DNA from: Spirometra erinaceieuropaei
Taxonomy: Eukaryota; Platyhelminthes; Cestoda; Diphyllobothriidea; Diphyllobothriidae
NCBI GenBank assembly: GCA_902702965.1
Contig: CACRXP010000177.1
Span: 878,467-942,466, forward strand
Direction of reading: 5' to 3'
Length of the DNA stretch: 64,000 bases
The notes beneath the pieces were generated by a model. The model was not told where the DNA came from and searched no databases. It saw only the letters and a program-made list of their open reading frames with translations. Positions 24,690-35,589 of this stretch are shown here, piece by piece. How positions within the stretch are numbered: the stretch's first letter is position 1; each line of letters opens with the position of its first letter. A program made the position numbers and the translations under genes.

Positions 24690-24993
24690 TAAGGTGATAT
24701 TATACTTACAGCACAGATATTAACCAAAAGCCCATGCATGCGTGTTTCGTCGAGATTATTCCTCTGCATGGCGCAGCTGCGAGTTGTTCGGCTCATCAGT
24801 GGGTTCCCCAGCATTCCCCGTGTGTTTTCTGGTAGATACTCCAATTTAAAAATTGTCGCTTTTTAATCTCCTCAGAAATTATCTACGAAGTTGAAATAGA
24901 TCAGTTTATTTAAGGTCTATAGGCATAGACCGAGAATTTTATACAGGAATATTCTGGCCAAAGCCCATCAGCCACAGCGGGTAACAGCGTCGA
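24690..24993 (-). repeat. repeat R, copy R1, with hammerhead
   Basis: On the minus strand, almost a full monomer: GTTACCCGCTGTGGCTGATG, ATTCTCGGTCTATGCCTATAGACC, GATTAAAAAGCGACAATTT, GGAGTATCTACCAGAAAACAC, the hammerhead, then TTTTGGTTA and ATATCACCTTACCC. It lies immediately upstream of a gypsy fragment. It is in inverted orientation to copy R2 on the other side of that fragment. Confidence 0.75.
24731..24803 (-). ncRNA. hammerhead ribozyme in R1 (near-intact)
   Basis: Read on the minus strand: stem I 3' strand CCCA (24803-24800), core CTGATGA (24799-24793), stem II 5' GCCGA (24792-24788), a long loop, stem II 3' TCGAC (one mismatch to GCCGA), GAA (24748-24746), then ACACGCATGCA and stem I 5' TGGG (24734-24731). 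The invariant core nucleotides are all present. Stem III is weakened because the U16.1 position is C in this copy. It is probably impaired relative to R5. Confidence 0.6.
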
Positions 24994-24994
24994 A

Positions 24995-25990
24995 TGTTTT
25001 ATGTGGCTGTCAATTGTGCGAGAATTTCTGCCGTCGTGAGTCTACTACCTACAAACATTGACGATATCCTAAAAGACCACGCGGACATGGACATGGAGCA
25101 TAAAGAACGCCCTCGGTCAGCGCTACTATCCTTTCATGATGTTTTCGCGTGGGAAGAAAGTCAGATTGGTCGTACGAGCAATATGCGGTACACCATTGAG
25201 ACAGGAAACGCGAAGCCCGTCTGGCAACCTCCGAGACGGATACCGGCCCACTTACAGGCAGAAGTTACCGATCTTCTGGACAGGATGCTGAAGGCTGGGA
25301 TCATTAAACCCGCCCATTCACCCTGGCTGTCTCCGGCTAATCTAGTACCAAAGAAAGATTGCAAATTGCGTTTCTGTGCGGATTACACACGATTTAATGC
25401 CCTTACCGTTAGGGATTATTTCCCTTTGACACGGATTGACGTTACTTTGGATGCCTTGGTCGGTGCTAAATGGTTTTCCACTTAGGATCTAAAGTGTGGA
25501 TACTGGAAAGTAGAAGTTGAATCCAAGGATCAGCATAAGACCGCTTTTATTCTACCACAGGGATTATTTGAATTTGAGACTATGCCTTTCGGTCTATGCA
25601 ACGCTGCGGCCACGTTCCAAAGACTGATGCAAGTGGTTTTATCACACCTTTTTCCAACACACTGCTTGGTCTATTTAGACGACGTAACTGTGTTCGGAAG
25701 GTCTGTAGATGAGCATAACCGTAGACTCACGGCAGTCCTGACAGCTTTACGTAACGCTGGTTTAGGCCTGAACCCGGCAAAATGTTCCTTCCATCGGCAG
25801 ATGGTCACATACCAGGGCCACGAGGTCAGTGCAGAGAGCATCTATGCATCCCCAGAAACAATTCACATTAACCGCAAGTGGCCCCTGCCGATGTCAGTAA
25901 CCGAGATACGCAGTTTCGTAGGCCCGGCATCATATTACAGACGTTTTATCCCGCACTTTACGGAAATTGCACGACCCCTACACCGACTGA
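24995..25990 (+). pseudogene. Ty3/gypsy pol (reverse transcriptase) fragment
   Basis: One reading frame covers the gypsy reverse transcriptase with a single in-frame TAG at 25483-25485. Before the stop: 'GNAKPVWQPPRRIPAHLQAEV', 'LLDRMLKAGIIKPAHSPWLSP', 'LVPKKDCKLRFCADYTRFN' and 'FPLTRIDVTLDALVGAKWFST'. After it: 'DLKCGYWKVEV', 'KTAFILPQGLFEFETMPFGLCNAAATFQRLM' and the catalytic 'CLVYLDDVTVFGRS'. The frame ends with 'ITEIRSF.G..SYYRRFIPHF' and 'ARPLHRLT'-type blocks. Protease, RNase H and integrase are missing. The frame is cut at 25990 by repeat R, which adds ~40 unrelated codons. Both sides are flanked by R in opposite orientation and there are no LTRs. Dead element; the stop replaces the usual Leu before the Asp of motif A. 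Confidence 0.9.
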
Positions 25991-26290
25991 CAAGCCGAGC
26001 CCCTCGTATCTGCGTCATGAATCGGCAAAATACCGGCGAGACAGGCGTGCGTAAGCTTTTGGCTAATACCTCTGCTCTTAGTATGGTGTTACCTTGCCCG
26101 AAAGTATACTATTAGTCGTCTGTCGGCAGTTAATGGATACTTTGGGGTTACTCGCTGTTGCTGATAGAATTTGGCCCAAACAGTCATGTCTAAAATTGTC
26201 GGTCTGTGCCTATAGACCTTGGATAAACTGATCTACTCCAACTTCGCAGATAACTTCTGAGGAACTTAAAAAGCGACAAAAGGAAACTGC
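25985..26290 (+). repeat. repeat R, copy R2 (tail-to-head junction)
   Basis: The 3' part of one monomer (25987-26110: CTGACAAGCCGA ... CCGGCGAGACAGGCGTGC ... GTATGGTGTTACCTTGCCC) runs directly into the 5' part of the next (26115-26285: TCGTCTGTCGGCAGTTAA, GTTACTCGCTGTTGCTGATAG, GGTCTGTGCCTATAGACC, AAAAAGCGACAAA). The element therefore occurs head-to-tail. The hammerhead is dead here: the core reads CTGACAA and GAG. Confidence 0.75.
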
Positions 26291-26294
26291 CCAA

Positions 26295-26940
26295 ACGGAG
26301 GGTTTTAGTTAAGAGAAGAGAGGAGATCAGCGTTTGAAAGCTGTGGAGTCGCCTTTTGAGGAAGGGCGTATTTCATAATATCAAAAGGTTTTGACATATG
26401 TCCTATGCTTGCCCCTCGACTTATCGTTTCCTTTTAAGAGCACATGAACCTTCGCCAAGACTTGGGGTGAAGAAACGTTAGGTTTGGGAAAATCACGTAC
26501 CGAAGCGCAGAAACGATTTTGCTGAATTTGGCAATACTTACATAAAACCCCGAAGGAATATTGTAGACGGATTGGCGCTTATACGTTAAACTAATTTGTA
26601 TAATACACAGGCATTACAGAGGAAACTTGCCTGCGCCTGAGCCCGATGTTGTGTAATGCAAACGCTTTGTAACACGCAGGGAGGCGTGGGGGTTGAGAAA
26701 TTCCCTCCTAGATCCGAGCCCGGGATTCAGGTGTCTTCACGCGGAGAAACATGCCCCTGCCCTCGTTGTCGATAAGGACTCAGTTCTATTGCACAAAAAC
26801 GCTGTACTAATTCGCCCCTAGCACGCTGACCGGTAAATCCTTCTGGATCATATGTACTAATGGCCAATTTTCGAGGCACTACCAAGGGATCAAGAAGGGG
26901 TGGAACTGTTAAAACTGTTTTCCCGTTGCAAGAAGAAAAA
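26295..26940. other. unassigned DNA
   Basis: No gene or repeat recognised. A GC-richer patch at 26.68-26.78 kb has no motif. Confidence 0.35.
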
Positions 26941-26944
26941 GACA

Positions 26945-27150
26945 CATATAGTAAGAATGGCATTACCGTCAAAGACAAAGGAGACTGGAATGGCCATTTC
27001 TGATTTATTCGCCGTCATCAGTCAGTCGTTCTGCCTATATCATGCGCCGCTGTGCGGCTGTTGGTTGGTCTCGATGGAGAGAGCCGATAAAGCACAACGT
27101 AACGAGAGAGTTCTGTAAGAACGATCGGTGAGCGCCCCCCCCCCCCATAC
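26945..27150 (-). mobile_element. SINE tail plus hairpin head, tRNA part deleted
   Basis: The complement of the SINE 3' block (AAAGACAAAGGAGACTGGAATGGCCATTTCTG) is joined to the complement of the head module (GCCGCTGTGCGGCTGTTGGTTGG...GTTCTGTAAGAACGATCGGTGAGCGC), which ends at a C-tract (27135-27147). The A and B boxes are absent between them. Confidence 0.7.
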
Positions 27151-27154
27151 CAAA

Positions 27155-29330
27155 GACACATATATTTTGTCCTGCAGTTCGATTATACCTAGCTGTAAGC
27201 CTATGGCTCTGCGTTTCACCAGAACACCTGAAGATTTTGCACCCATCCGAAGTTGGTGTCTTCAAGCATTAAATACAACCTAAGGATCCGTCAATAAGAA
27301 AACGCCTAATTATTGCTGTCTATGTAAATGCATTTCGGGGGATAAACACAGACGGCTAGCAGTGTTGTTCATGCATCCTTCCTTTTTGCAATGGCGAATT
27401 AAAAGCTTTGCTAAGTTGGTCAAAAAGAAATATCAAAATTAAAAATTTGTCACAAAAAGGGGCATTAAGGTTATCTGCAAATCCAGTTTAGAGCTGTTCT
27501 CCAATTAAGTATCAAAAGGCAACTCCTTTATGTTGCTTGGCAAGAACATATCGGTCTACACGATGAGAAATGCAACCAGATTTCTACGCGTTGGATAAAC
27601 GTGTTATCATCTTGATCTTTAATCTGACAGGCACTAGGACTTTGTTGCTTTTTTGATGAAATATGAACCACAGCGGATTAAATTTGCCAATCCTCGTTTT
27701 TGTATTCATATTGACGAATAAATTCGTTAAATATCCGATGCTTCTGAAGGTGTTGTGTTCATAAAAACTATTCGTTGTGTCGTTTTCAACGGGCAGTCCC
27801 GCGTTCACCTGGCATTTGCAAGCCACAATAACTCGGATCAGGTTCTACATCGTTTTGGAGTTGCATATTTTGAATTAAGCTTCACAATTTGGATAATTCA
27901 CAAACGGAGTGTGAAACGAAATATTATCACAAAACTGCCTGTTTATGATAAAATAAGGAGTAGAATTTGCTAGTTTCTTCTCTTGCAGCAATCGTCTTAA
28001 GGGGTGATAACTGAAGATGCCGGAAATTCTCAACGTTGGTGCGAATCAGTGTGCATTAGTCTGGCTCATTTTACGAATAGGCAGTGTAAAGAAATTTTCT
28101 TAAAAATAGCCGTGAAGTCGTTTGGCTACCTTTCATATGAGAATTTAGCTGGCTTGTTTAACCGGCTTTAGCACTTCGCAGGCAACGCTTTACAACCCTC
28201 TCATAGAAAGTGCACTGTAGCCAAAAATACTTCATCAGGCTACTAAGGCTGACCCATTGAGTGAAATGACTCATTTGTCAGGCATGAATTCGTCTAGATT
28301 ACCCCTAACGGTCACATTAGGCGGGATGAACACCTCGGATGGTTTAACCAGTCGAAGCTAACAGTGAACGAACACAATAGGGATCTAACCACGAAATGTC
28401 GGCGGCAAATCAAGCGATAAATATTTTTGATATCGTTATCTGCCACACAGTGCGCCCGCCGGCTAAAGAGCGACAAGCAGCCCTGTAGCTGGCTAAGGCC
28501 AAAAATTTCATAGTGGACATTAAATAACGAATGGGGCAAAGCTTATTGGCCAGTTGACACCCAAGTAAACAAACTTTTATTGGTTTTAGCAAATAAGCGT
28601 GGACGAACCAGAAGACAATACCTAAATATATGACTAAAAACGTGCGCTCGACATTTTTTCCATGGCCTAGTTCATGGATAATAATGTTTACAAACACTTA
28701 TGTGGAGAGATATAATGCGTGGAAACGCACTAAAGCACCAAACACGTTAGCTGACACACACAAACTGTCAAGCAAGTTAATCAAATTAAGGTGCAGTGTT
28801 TCACACATTCTGCGCTGGAATTATTCCCCTTGGTCGTCTTCGTCGGACATGGTAATATAGAATAAGGGTGGTCGTGCGTCGAATTCCAAGGGTCGACATT
28901 CTTTTCCGTATTTTAAAATTTAGCCTAATGTTGACCACAGCATCAAACCAAATGCTAACCTTCCTTGCGCCAACGGAAACCATCCATGCCCTAATACGAA
29001 CCCTCTAACCCTAACCACATATTCTGCGCTGGAATTGTGCTACGCGATCTTTCTCGACAGACAGGGATACAGGGGTTATAGGAGGTCTTAAGTTAAATTC
29101 CAGCAAGAGGGGAAAGACTCAAGTGTTATAAACTTAACCTTTACCCTGACGCTAACTCCATCCCTAATCCTGGTTCTCCCAGTCCAAACACCAGCCTTCA
29201 TATCCCTCTCAATCACAAACCTAATACTAGCCTGTCAAACCTTTCAGTAGGAAGTGGAATGACAAGTCATCATCGTTCACATATGTTTTGGCAGATTTTG
29301 AATAATTCGTACTTATCCAACTGTAAAATA
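27155..29330. other. unassigned DNA
   Basis: No recognisable gene. ATTCTGCGCTGGAATT occurs at ~28807 and ~29022, which hints at a ~215-bp local duplication. Short CTAACCCTAACC-like stretches near 29000 and 29140 are too short to be telomeric repeats. Confidence 0.35.
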
Positions 29331-29340
29331 CTCGATGCCT

Positions 29341-29418
29341 CGGTGGGATTCGAATCCACAACAGTAAGGGGAGGGCTTTAGTACAGCCAACGCTTTAACC
29401 ACGTGAGCTGCGAAGCCC
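29341..29418 (-). repeat. tRNA-like pseudogene or SINE head
   Basis: The complement reads GGGGCTTCGCAGCTCACGTGG (A box-like) ... GGATTCGAATCCC (B box), at tRNA-like spacing over 78 bp. The acceptor strands do not pair, so this is not a functional tRNA. It belongs to a different tRNA lineage from the main SINE family. It directly precedes a PLE 3' end. Confidence 0.55.
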
Positions 29419-29439
29419 CGCCGGACGACGCGAGTTTTA

Positions 29440-29665
29440 TCACATTTGGGTCAAGTTACCCGCATCAACTACGACCTCTTAGCGGTGATCGCGAGAGCTT
29501 TTATTAATAGGTACCGCGTGGTCCCGCGTCAACTACGCACTAAAAATACTGCTGTCTTTGTGCCCTCCCTACCCTTATCTGCCACTTGCTCTGATGATGA
29601 GTTCGAGTGAAAATACGAAAGGTCAGACCAATAAACTCCTTGTTCCAGCGATCGATCTACTTCTT
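29440..29665 (+). mobile_element. PLE 3' end, subfamily P1b
   Basis: Shares CATCAACTACGAC, GCGAGAGCT and ACTGCTGTCTTTGTGCCCTCC with the 11.5-kb copy, followed by the terminal motif at ~29592-29640: CTGATGATGAGTTCGAGTG..ATACGAAAGGTCAGACCAATAAAC. Only the untranslated terminus remains; no ORF is present. Confidence 0.65.
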
Positions 29666-29927
29666 ATTCTTGCATTAACAATAATCTCAATCCTCTGAAG
29701 TTCAGTGCAAGACCAACTTGAATGGAAGAGGCTTAAATCGAAGTGTTCTACCATCCTTCTTTTCGCTAACTCACAAATATCCATATAATATGATGACTGT
29801 AATATGGTTCTGTAATATTTAATGCGGGAAAAGGTAGAATGCGCATTATCTTGTTCCATTTGTCCACAAATCTAATTGAAGCCGTCGAAATGTTTGTAAT
29901 AACCACATTTTCCAATCCCGGAATAAC

Positions 29928-30019
<92 letters not shown>

Positions 30020-30030
30020 CAGCAGTAGTA
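29928..30030. repeat. (GTA)n microsatellite
   Basis: About 30 uninterrupted AGT/GTA triplets followed by AGC AGC and AGT. Translations give poly-Val or poly-Thr, which should be ignored. Confidence 0.97.
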
Positions 30031-30119
30031 TTATAGGGCATTGAGATGATCAATTTGTGAAAATGTCGGAGGCCTCTGTGAGATCCAGACCTTATGTCAG
30101 CAACAGCAAAGCCTGAGCT

Positions 30120-30215
30120 CAAAGGACACTTTAGCCATCTGAGCTATGAGGGTCCGACGTAGAACCAACGCTCTAACTACGTGCGCTACAAAACTCAAAA
30201 TACAAGCCGTGCCTG
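30120..30215 (-). repeat. two tRNA-like heads in tandem
   Basis: The complement contains GTAGCGCACGTAGTTAGAGCGTTGG and, 40 bases on, CATAGCTCAGATGGCTAAAG. Each resembles a tRNA D-arm/A box. No B box follows in good register. Read as degraded tRNA-derived sequence related to 29.34 kb. Confidence 0.4.
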
Positions 30216-30469
30216 TATGCACGCTTCAGTCAAGAAAATCGCCAAGATTATGAAACGCATGTACTCAATCTATTTTCACGCAGTAAGATGTCTGTAGACA
30301 ATTAATTTCTTAAATAATGAATATATGGTCTACCAGATGACTTACGGTCTCGCATTTTAACAAATAGTAGGTCTAAATCCAATCGAGACCTTTGAATTAT
30401 TGAAATGGAATCAGTCGAATAATTTAAATCCTCCAAAAAATCTAATGAAAGGAATTATGACAGACGGAC

Positions 30470-30725
30470 GCTCACCGATCAGGTTATGGAACATGCTCGT
30501 TCCGTTGTGCCTTGGAGCACCCATCTTTCATTACTGATATTTCCGATCACAACCGACAGGACAACAGGCCCGTGGCCCAATGGTAGAGTGTCAAGCTCCA
30601 TTACCAAAAATCTTAGGTTCGAATGTCAAGTGATCCATACTTGGGGTTGGGTTCGACTGGCTAATTTCGACATATAGGCCAGAAATGGTAATTTCGGTCT
30701 CCCTTGTCCTTGTCAGTATCATCTT
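30470..30725 (+). mobile_element. tRNA-derived SINE with head
   Basis: Head module (ACGCTCACCGATC ... CTCGTTCCGTTGTGCCTT), then AACCGACAGGACAACAGGCCCG, A box TGGCCCAATGG (30572-30582), B box AGGTTCGAATG (30614-30624), CTTGGGGTTGGGTTCGACTGG, and the tail GGCCAGAAATGGTAATTTCGGTCTCCCTTGTC. This is a full-length copy of the family seen at 43.3-44.7 kb. Confidence 0.8.
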
Positions 30726-30729
30726 ATTT

Positions 30730-32095
30730 AGTAAAAGGAATGCTTTTATCAGACATATTTGCTTGTATATTACTGAAGGAATTCTGATATCTGGACAGGT
30801 TCGCCTTGCAGAAGTTGTAATATACATCAGTTAATCATCGGCTGCTTCTCTTGCAGTGAATCAAGTCCAAAAAACCCGAAGTTTGTAAAAGTATTCAATG
30901 CCTTTAGCATATAATAAATAAGAAATTTAGATAAAGCTTCCATCAGGGTTGTCTAATAGGGGATAAAAAACCAGTGGCACCGAGTTTCATTCTGCGACTT
31001 ACTCCTAAGGGGCATCAGTAGGAAATGCTCTCTCTCTCTCGCTCCTGGAAATAACACATACAAGTCTCACCCTTTTGTCAGAACTGTGGAACTTGTCTTA
31101 CATCATCGTTTAAGTGGGCTGAAACATGTGATTGAACCGTCATTAACTTGCAAACAACTTTGTAACACCAAGTCTTTTTCAAAAAGTTCACTTATCATAT
31201 GAAGCGCGTAAAAGTATACATTTGTGCAAGTTTTTTCCGTCCCTCGGTTTGTTTGAGCTTGGTCTAAGACATATAAATGCACTGTGGATACGACATCCGA
31301 CTGCATTTTCGACTTTCGTATTAAAACCTACGGAGGTGAGCTTGTATACTTTTAAGTTACTACAAGAATGCACGTCTCCTCCCTGCCTGAGAAGACTCAT
31401 TTTCATGTAAATGGTCCTCTTCCGCGAGAGGGTACATGCTACTACTGGCTAACTTATTGCTTTGCTTAATTTCAAAAATTTATTTCCACAGTTTTGGTTC
31501 GGAAATATTTTTCAGAGGCTTACGTGAAAGTCGGTGACCCTTGCAAGACTAAAGTAATTCAAATTTGCTTGTTGAACATAGGTGCATGGCTATCCTCATG
31601 GGCGAATTTTTGCGACTGTAAAAAAATCCATCTACTACTAAAAAACAAATAAATTCTTTTCATCTTTAACAATTTTTATGTCAGAAGGGCGCCTAAAATC
31701 AAAATCACAATACAGGTAAGAAAGGGAATTTCGGGAGTCCTAAGGCCAATTTGAAATATTTATTTTCTACGCGATGTGGATGGCTTACAACATATACTTT
31801 TGCGCAAGGAAGCCCATATGTCATCCGATAAAACAACGCGTTTAACTCTCCTGTTCTCAAGATTGCCGGCAATGTTCAAAAAGCAGACAATCTTTACAGT
31901 CCATCATTGCAATTCAGCGGCCTCTGCCGCGTATCAGTCCAAGGACTGATTAGGCGTACGGCAAGCCGATATGTATTGCTCTACATTTCAGTGAGAGTAC
32001 AGTTATTCTTTATTTTTTTCAAGGACGGAACTCTCGCCAAAACTTATGTTTAATACCTGTACGGTCGGATTCGACCCAGTTAATGAAACGATCAT
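30730..32095. other. unassigned DNA
   Basis: No gene recognised. A (CT)n patch lies near 31031-31042. Confidence 0.4.
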
Positions 32096-32099
32096 TAGT

Positions 32100-32330
32100 C
32101 TCACATTATTTCCATTATCGTTAAAATGTGGTAGGCCTAGGTGCGCCCTCCCCCGCCTCCGGTCTTCGTGACTCTGTCTTGACACCGGGCCCAGTTGTGG
32201 AATAGGGAGGAGAGAGTGCGGTAGATGCAGCGCAAGTCTACTGTCCTTACAAACTAATTCACGCCTGCTGTGCGTTGGTTTGTGGCACACGGCAGAAATC
32301 GCCGGAATCGACGGTCGAACTGTCATTCTC
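32100..32330 (+). repeat. family L copy
   Basis: CGCCTCCGGTCTTCGTGACTC, TGTCTTGACACCGGGCCCAG, GGAGGAGAGAGTGCGGTAGATGC, AGCGCAAGTCTACTGTC, GTGGCACACGGCAGAAATCG and GACGGTCGAACTGTCATTC, in the same order as at 40.57-40.78 kb. No coding sequence. Confidence 0.75.
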
Positions 32331-33077
32331 ACTTAAATCTCTTAGCTGTATTCATCGGAGCCTATTTGTAGTGCCGTACACCAATCCCCCTGATGAGTCA
32401 TCAATAACTGGAGGCAAAACGGCACAACAATGCCACCGTGCAGCCCAGCGTAAAAGCTAATTTTGACCCACCACTCGCCTGTTAGGCCTGGCGCGCACTG
32501 ATTGGTCCTGCAGTCTGCATTTGCATACACGCTGGGTCCGATAATCAGTGCAGCCGTGGCAGTCCTAGAGACTATTGCAGCACTAAAAACAGGCACCTGT
32601 AGTTAGATTTGCAAATTGTTTTCTAATGTACTGCTACCAGCTCGCCAATGTGATTATGCGTATAGAGCGGCATTTTGTCGCAAGCCCCCGTATGTGATGG
32701 TTCATTTATAGGCAATTTTACAAACTAGAAAAAATAGTCCCTTTACGAGCATCGGCGTTAAGTCAGGAACGGCAGACGCCGAGGCTCGAGATCATGCATA
32801 TTACTTTTGTACAGGATGGCAAACTGTGTTCTGCTGAACTTGACTTCTTACTGGCCTTGCTCGTCGCATTAGAATAGGCAACCGCCATCTTTTTCGGAAT
32901 ACTCTTGTTTGCATGAGTGAGGCGATTTGACATGAGTGAATTAGGGTTCGGGGTGGGAATAGTTGTTCATGATTGCGCACATAGACACTGAAGCCTCTCT
33001 GTGAGGTCAGTTTGATCGACAGGACGCCGGATTACGCTGGCAATAAACGAATGGTAGACATGCGTGGTCGCCCTTCT

Positions 33078-33115
33078 ACAGTAGGTGGCCCAGCTGATGA
33101 AGTTTGGCCAGTCGC
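33078..33115 (+). mobile_element. family M terminus fragment
   Basis: TA followed by CAGTAGGTGGCCCAGCTGATG. Only the first ~35 bases of a left end are recognisable. Confidence 0.4.
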
Positions 33116-33394
33116 CATGGCCTAGCGAACCTGAATCCAATCCACACACATCCATTAAAACTACCATTTGTCCGAAAAGGCAAACATAAAGTTAAAATAT
33201 GATCCCATTGGTTTATAATTATAGTTTTACAAAACGGGACGGAAATACCAAGATAACGAGATTTTATACAAAGTGAGTAACTTGGAATGTTAGAAGAACG
33301 AAATGTTTGTAAAGATTACTTAGTAAATAAATACGATGGGTAAAACAGTATTTTGACTACTGTTAACATGTAGTTTCCGAAAATATCCTCTCGG

Positions 33395-33475
33395 GTAAGG
33401 AAACCGAGGAAGGCCGGCTGGTCTTATGGTCCCTCTATAGTAAATTGCACATCCAGGAAGCCCAAGGAGCACGTT
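33395..33475 (-). pseudogene. P1 PLE fragment, inverted relative to its neighbour
   Basis: The + text GAGGAAGGCCGGCTGGTC...AAATTGCACATCC matches the + text of the intact minus-strand PLE around 53.6 kb (the 'FTMEEEKNNQLAFLDV' block). This piece is therefore minus-strand PLE, while the next piece (33540 on) is plus-strand. Confidence 0.55.
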
Positions 33476-33539
33476 TGCACACGTCTTGGAGAAACTTAAG
33501 TAAGTTCTCTTCCAAACGATGCCATCCTATCCTTCATTT

Positions 33540-34480
33540 TTGCGCCCTTTTTTACTTCGCCCCAGAATTCGGCAGTCGACACTATCTAGTTCTTCCTGCA
33601 AAATAAATTCAAAAAACGAGCATCCACCCGGATAGGCCCCAATACTTCAGTTCCTGAAGTTCAGTCTTGAGACATGCATCACTTTCGACGAAAAAATCTA
33701 CGACCAGGTGAAAGGTGCGAGAATGGCTTTAGCTGTCTCAAGGCCCGTAGCGTTGCTATTGTGTGTTCCCCTGGGAATTTCCACCCAAATCTTCGCACCT
33801 GAATTGAATCCGATAAACCCNNNNNNNNNNNNNNNNNNNNNNNNNNNNNNNNNNNNNNNNNNNNNNNNNNNNNNNNNNNNNNNNNNNNNNNNNNNNNNNN
33901 NNNNNNNNNNNNNNNNNNNNNNNNNNNNNNNNNNNNNNNNNNNNNNNNNNNNNNNNNNNNNNNNNNNNNNNNNNNNNNNNNNNNNNNNNNNNNNNNNNNN
34001 NNNNNNNNNNNNNNNNNNNNNNNNNTAAAAGCCATTGTCAAATAAGTTACCTCTTTCGAAAGCGCTCTAATAAAGCAATTTGCCGACGGAGGTCTGCGAA
34101 CCTACCCCTGTTCAAGACAAAGTTTATGCGGATAATGGTAGGGTTGGTCGGTTTTCTGATTTCCCGAGATATAATGATAAATATATTGCTGTGGAAGGCC
34201 AAAAGTTGCAGCAGTGTTCAATAAATCAGAATAATTACCACGTCAGTAATCGATAATGGTGATTGATTTCGGCAATTAGCGACTCCGTGCAGATTAACAA
34301 GCAATTATTGCACCTAATACGTTTCTAATTGCCAAGCGCTCGCGCTGACGTCAGTACTGCCCTGGTCGCATGCAAACCACCTATAAATATAGCGCTCGTT
34401 TGCGTCTTTTACGTTTATCTGCGACATATCTGAGATGATATCCAGGACGTCAGGCAAACAAGCTTTTCCTCATCAAAAGT
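33540..34480 (+). pseudogene. P1 PLE remnant spanning an assembly gap
   Basis: Before the gap the + strand reads like 'AVETVELLL', then 'ILQFLKFSLETCITFDEKIYDQVKGARMA', matching the 'IYEQVKGAPMGSP' block (the conserved PMGSP is damaged). After the gap (34026 on) comes the C-terminal tail, CCACCTATAAATATAGC and a degraded terminal motif ending CCAGGACGTCAGGCAAAC at ~34455. Both sides are in the order expected for one element, so the missing bases probably hold palm-to-GIY-YIG sequence. Confidence 0.65.
33821..34025. other. assembly gap (205 N)
   Basis: A run of N inside the P1 PLE remnant. A PLE should have ~1 kb of sequence between the two flanking blocks, so either the gap size is nominal or the element is internally deleted. 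Confidence 0.99.
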
Positions 34481-34489
34481 TATATTTAG

Positions 34490-35190
34490 TTTTTATCTGC
34501 AATGGATTCTGCTGGATTACAAGGTCATTAAACTTTCGGTGACGATTTTAAGGTTCTCAGCGTCCTTAATCGACTACCGAAATATTTGGTTACTGCTGCC
34601 CATATCTGACAAGAACTTCCAAAAATCATGTTGCTTCTGAAGCATTTATTAGAGCAGTAGATTCGTAGATGCTCTACTTCGAGCAGATAGCTGTCTTATC
34701 ACATTAATAGATTTAAGAAAGTCCACAGGAACAAAATTTGAGAAAAAATTGAAACAGCTGGTCGCTTTCTGCAACTTTTTTAAAACTAATGACGGTTGTT
34801 TGCCGAGGACGAAATTGATCACATTTCTCTTAAAAATGCAGTTGTTTTCATCATCTCCGCTTTTTTGCTGTCGTTTTCCAATCATCAGTGCACCACTCAA
34901 ATGGCTTCGTGATATTAAAATATCATTAAAACTCCTAATGCTCAGACCGGTTCGTTTCTTATTTATTGACTTGCGTAAACCAAAGGGTACAAAAGTACAT
35001 TATAATATGCTCAGCCAAGATTTTTAATGCATATTCAGAAGTAACAGGAACGTCCGGGTGAGTTAAAAAATTGTTTGTGTTTTATGCAAAGCGAAAAAGC
35101 GCCCTTTCAAATCCTGCTCCACCTGGATGACGCGGAAATAAAGTCGCTTTCAAAAGAAGGTGGAAGTTTGAGTTCCAGGTGTATTCGTAA
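34490..35190. other. unassigned DNA
   Basis: Short ORFs on both strands with no family signature. Confidence 0.35.
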
Positions 35191-35194
35191 GCAG

Positions 35195-35290
35195 TTTCGA
35201 GCACCGGAACATTTTGTTTACTGTCCTGAGCTTTCGACCGCGTGCTTGAGTCCATCGTCAGAGGCTTTGGGTCGCCTATTTTTAAAATCA
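35195..35290 (-). mobile_element. PLE terminus, third variant
   Basis: The complement reads CTGACGATGGACTCAAGC...GGTCGAAAGCTCAGGACAGTAAAC (motif 35261 down to 35225). It matches the fragment at 51.9 kb (CTGACGATGG..GACCGAAAGCTCAGACTAATAAAC). This variant has AGCTCAGG in place of ACGTCAGG after the hairpin. No ORF. Confidence 0.5.
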
Positions 35291-35589
35291 AGCTTGCGTA
35301 TAATGTACCTACTTAAAATAGTGTCAAAAAGTGCATCGCGATCATAGACCATCCTTTAGATTTACGTAGTGCGCAGTGCACATGCAAATTTGTGTCATGT
35401 CCCCAAACAGACATTTTAAAAAGACAACAGAAGGTGCTGAGTTAAGGATATTTTTTGCCTCCTACAACGTCGACTGCCGCATTAGCAAAACTAATATTAA
35501 AAATTGTATAGAGTAGTTAATAGTAGGTGTAAAAAAACTGTGACGCACGCCAAGGCAGCAGATATAATTCAGAAAAGCAAACGTATTGG

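Noticed and set aside
28985..29240. Interstitial telomeric repeat (CCCTAA-like pieces)
   Set aside because: Only one or two imperfect units, scattered. No array.
29766..30122. Poly-Thr/poly-Val ORFs
   Set aside because: They are products of the (GTA)n microsatellite.
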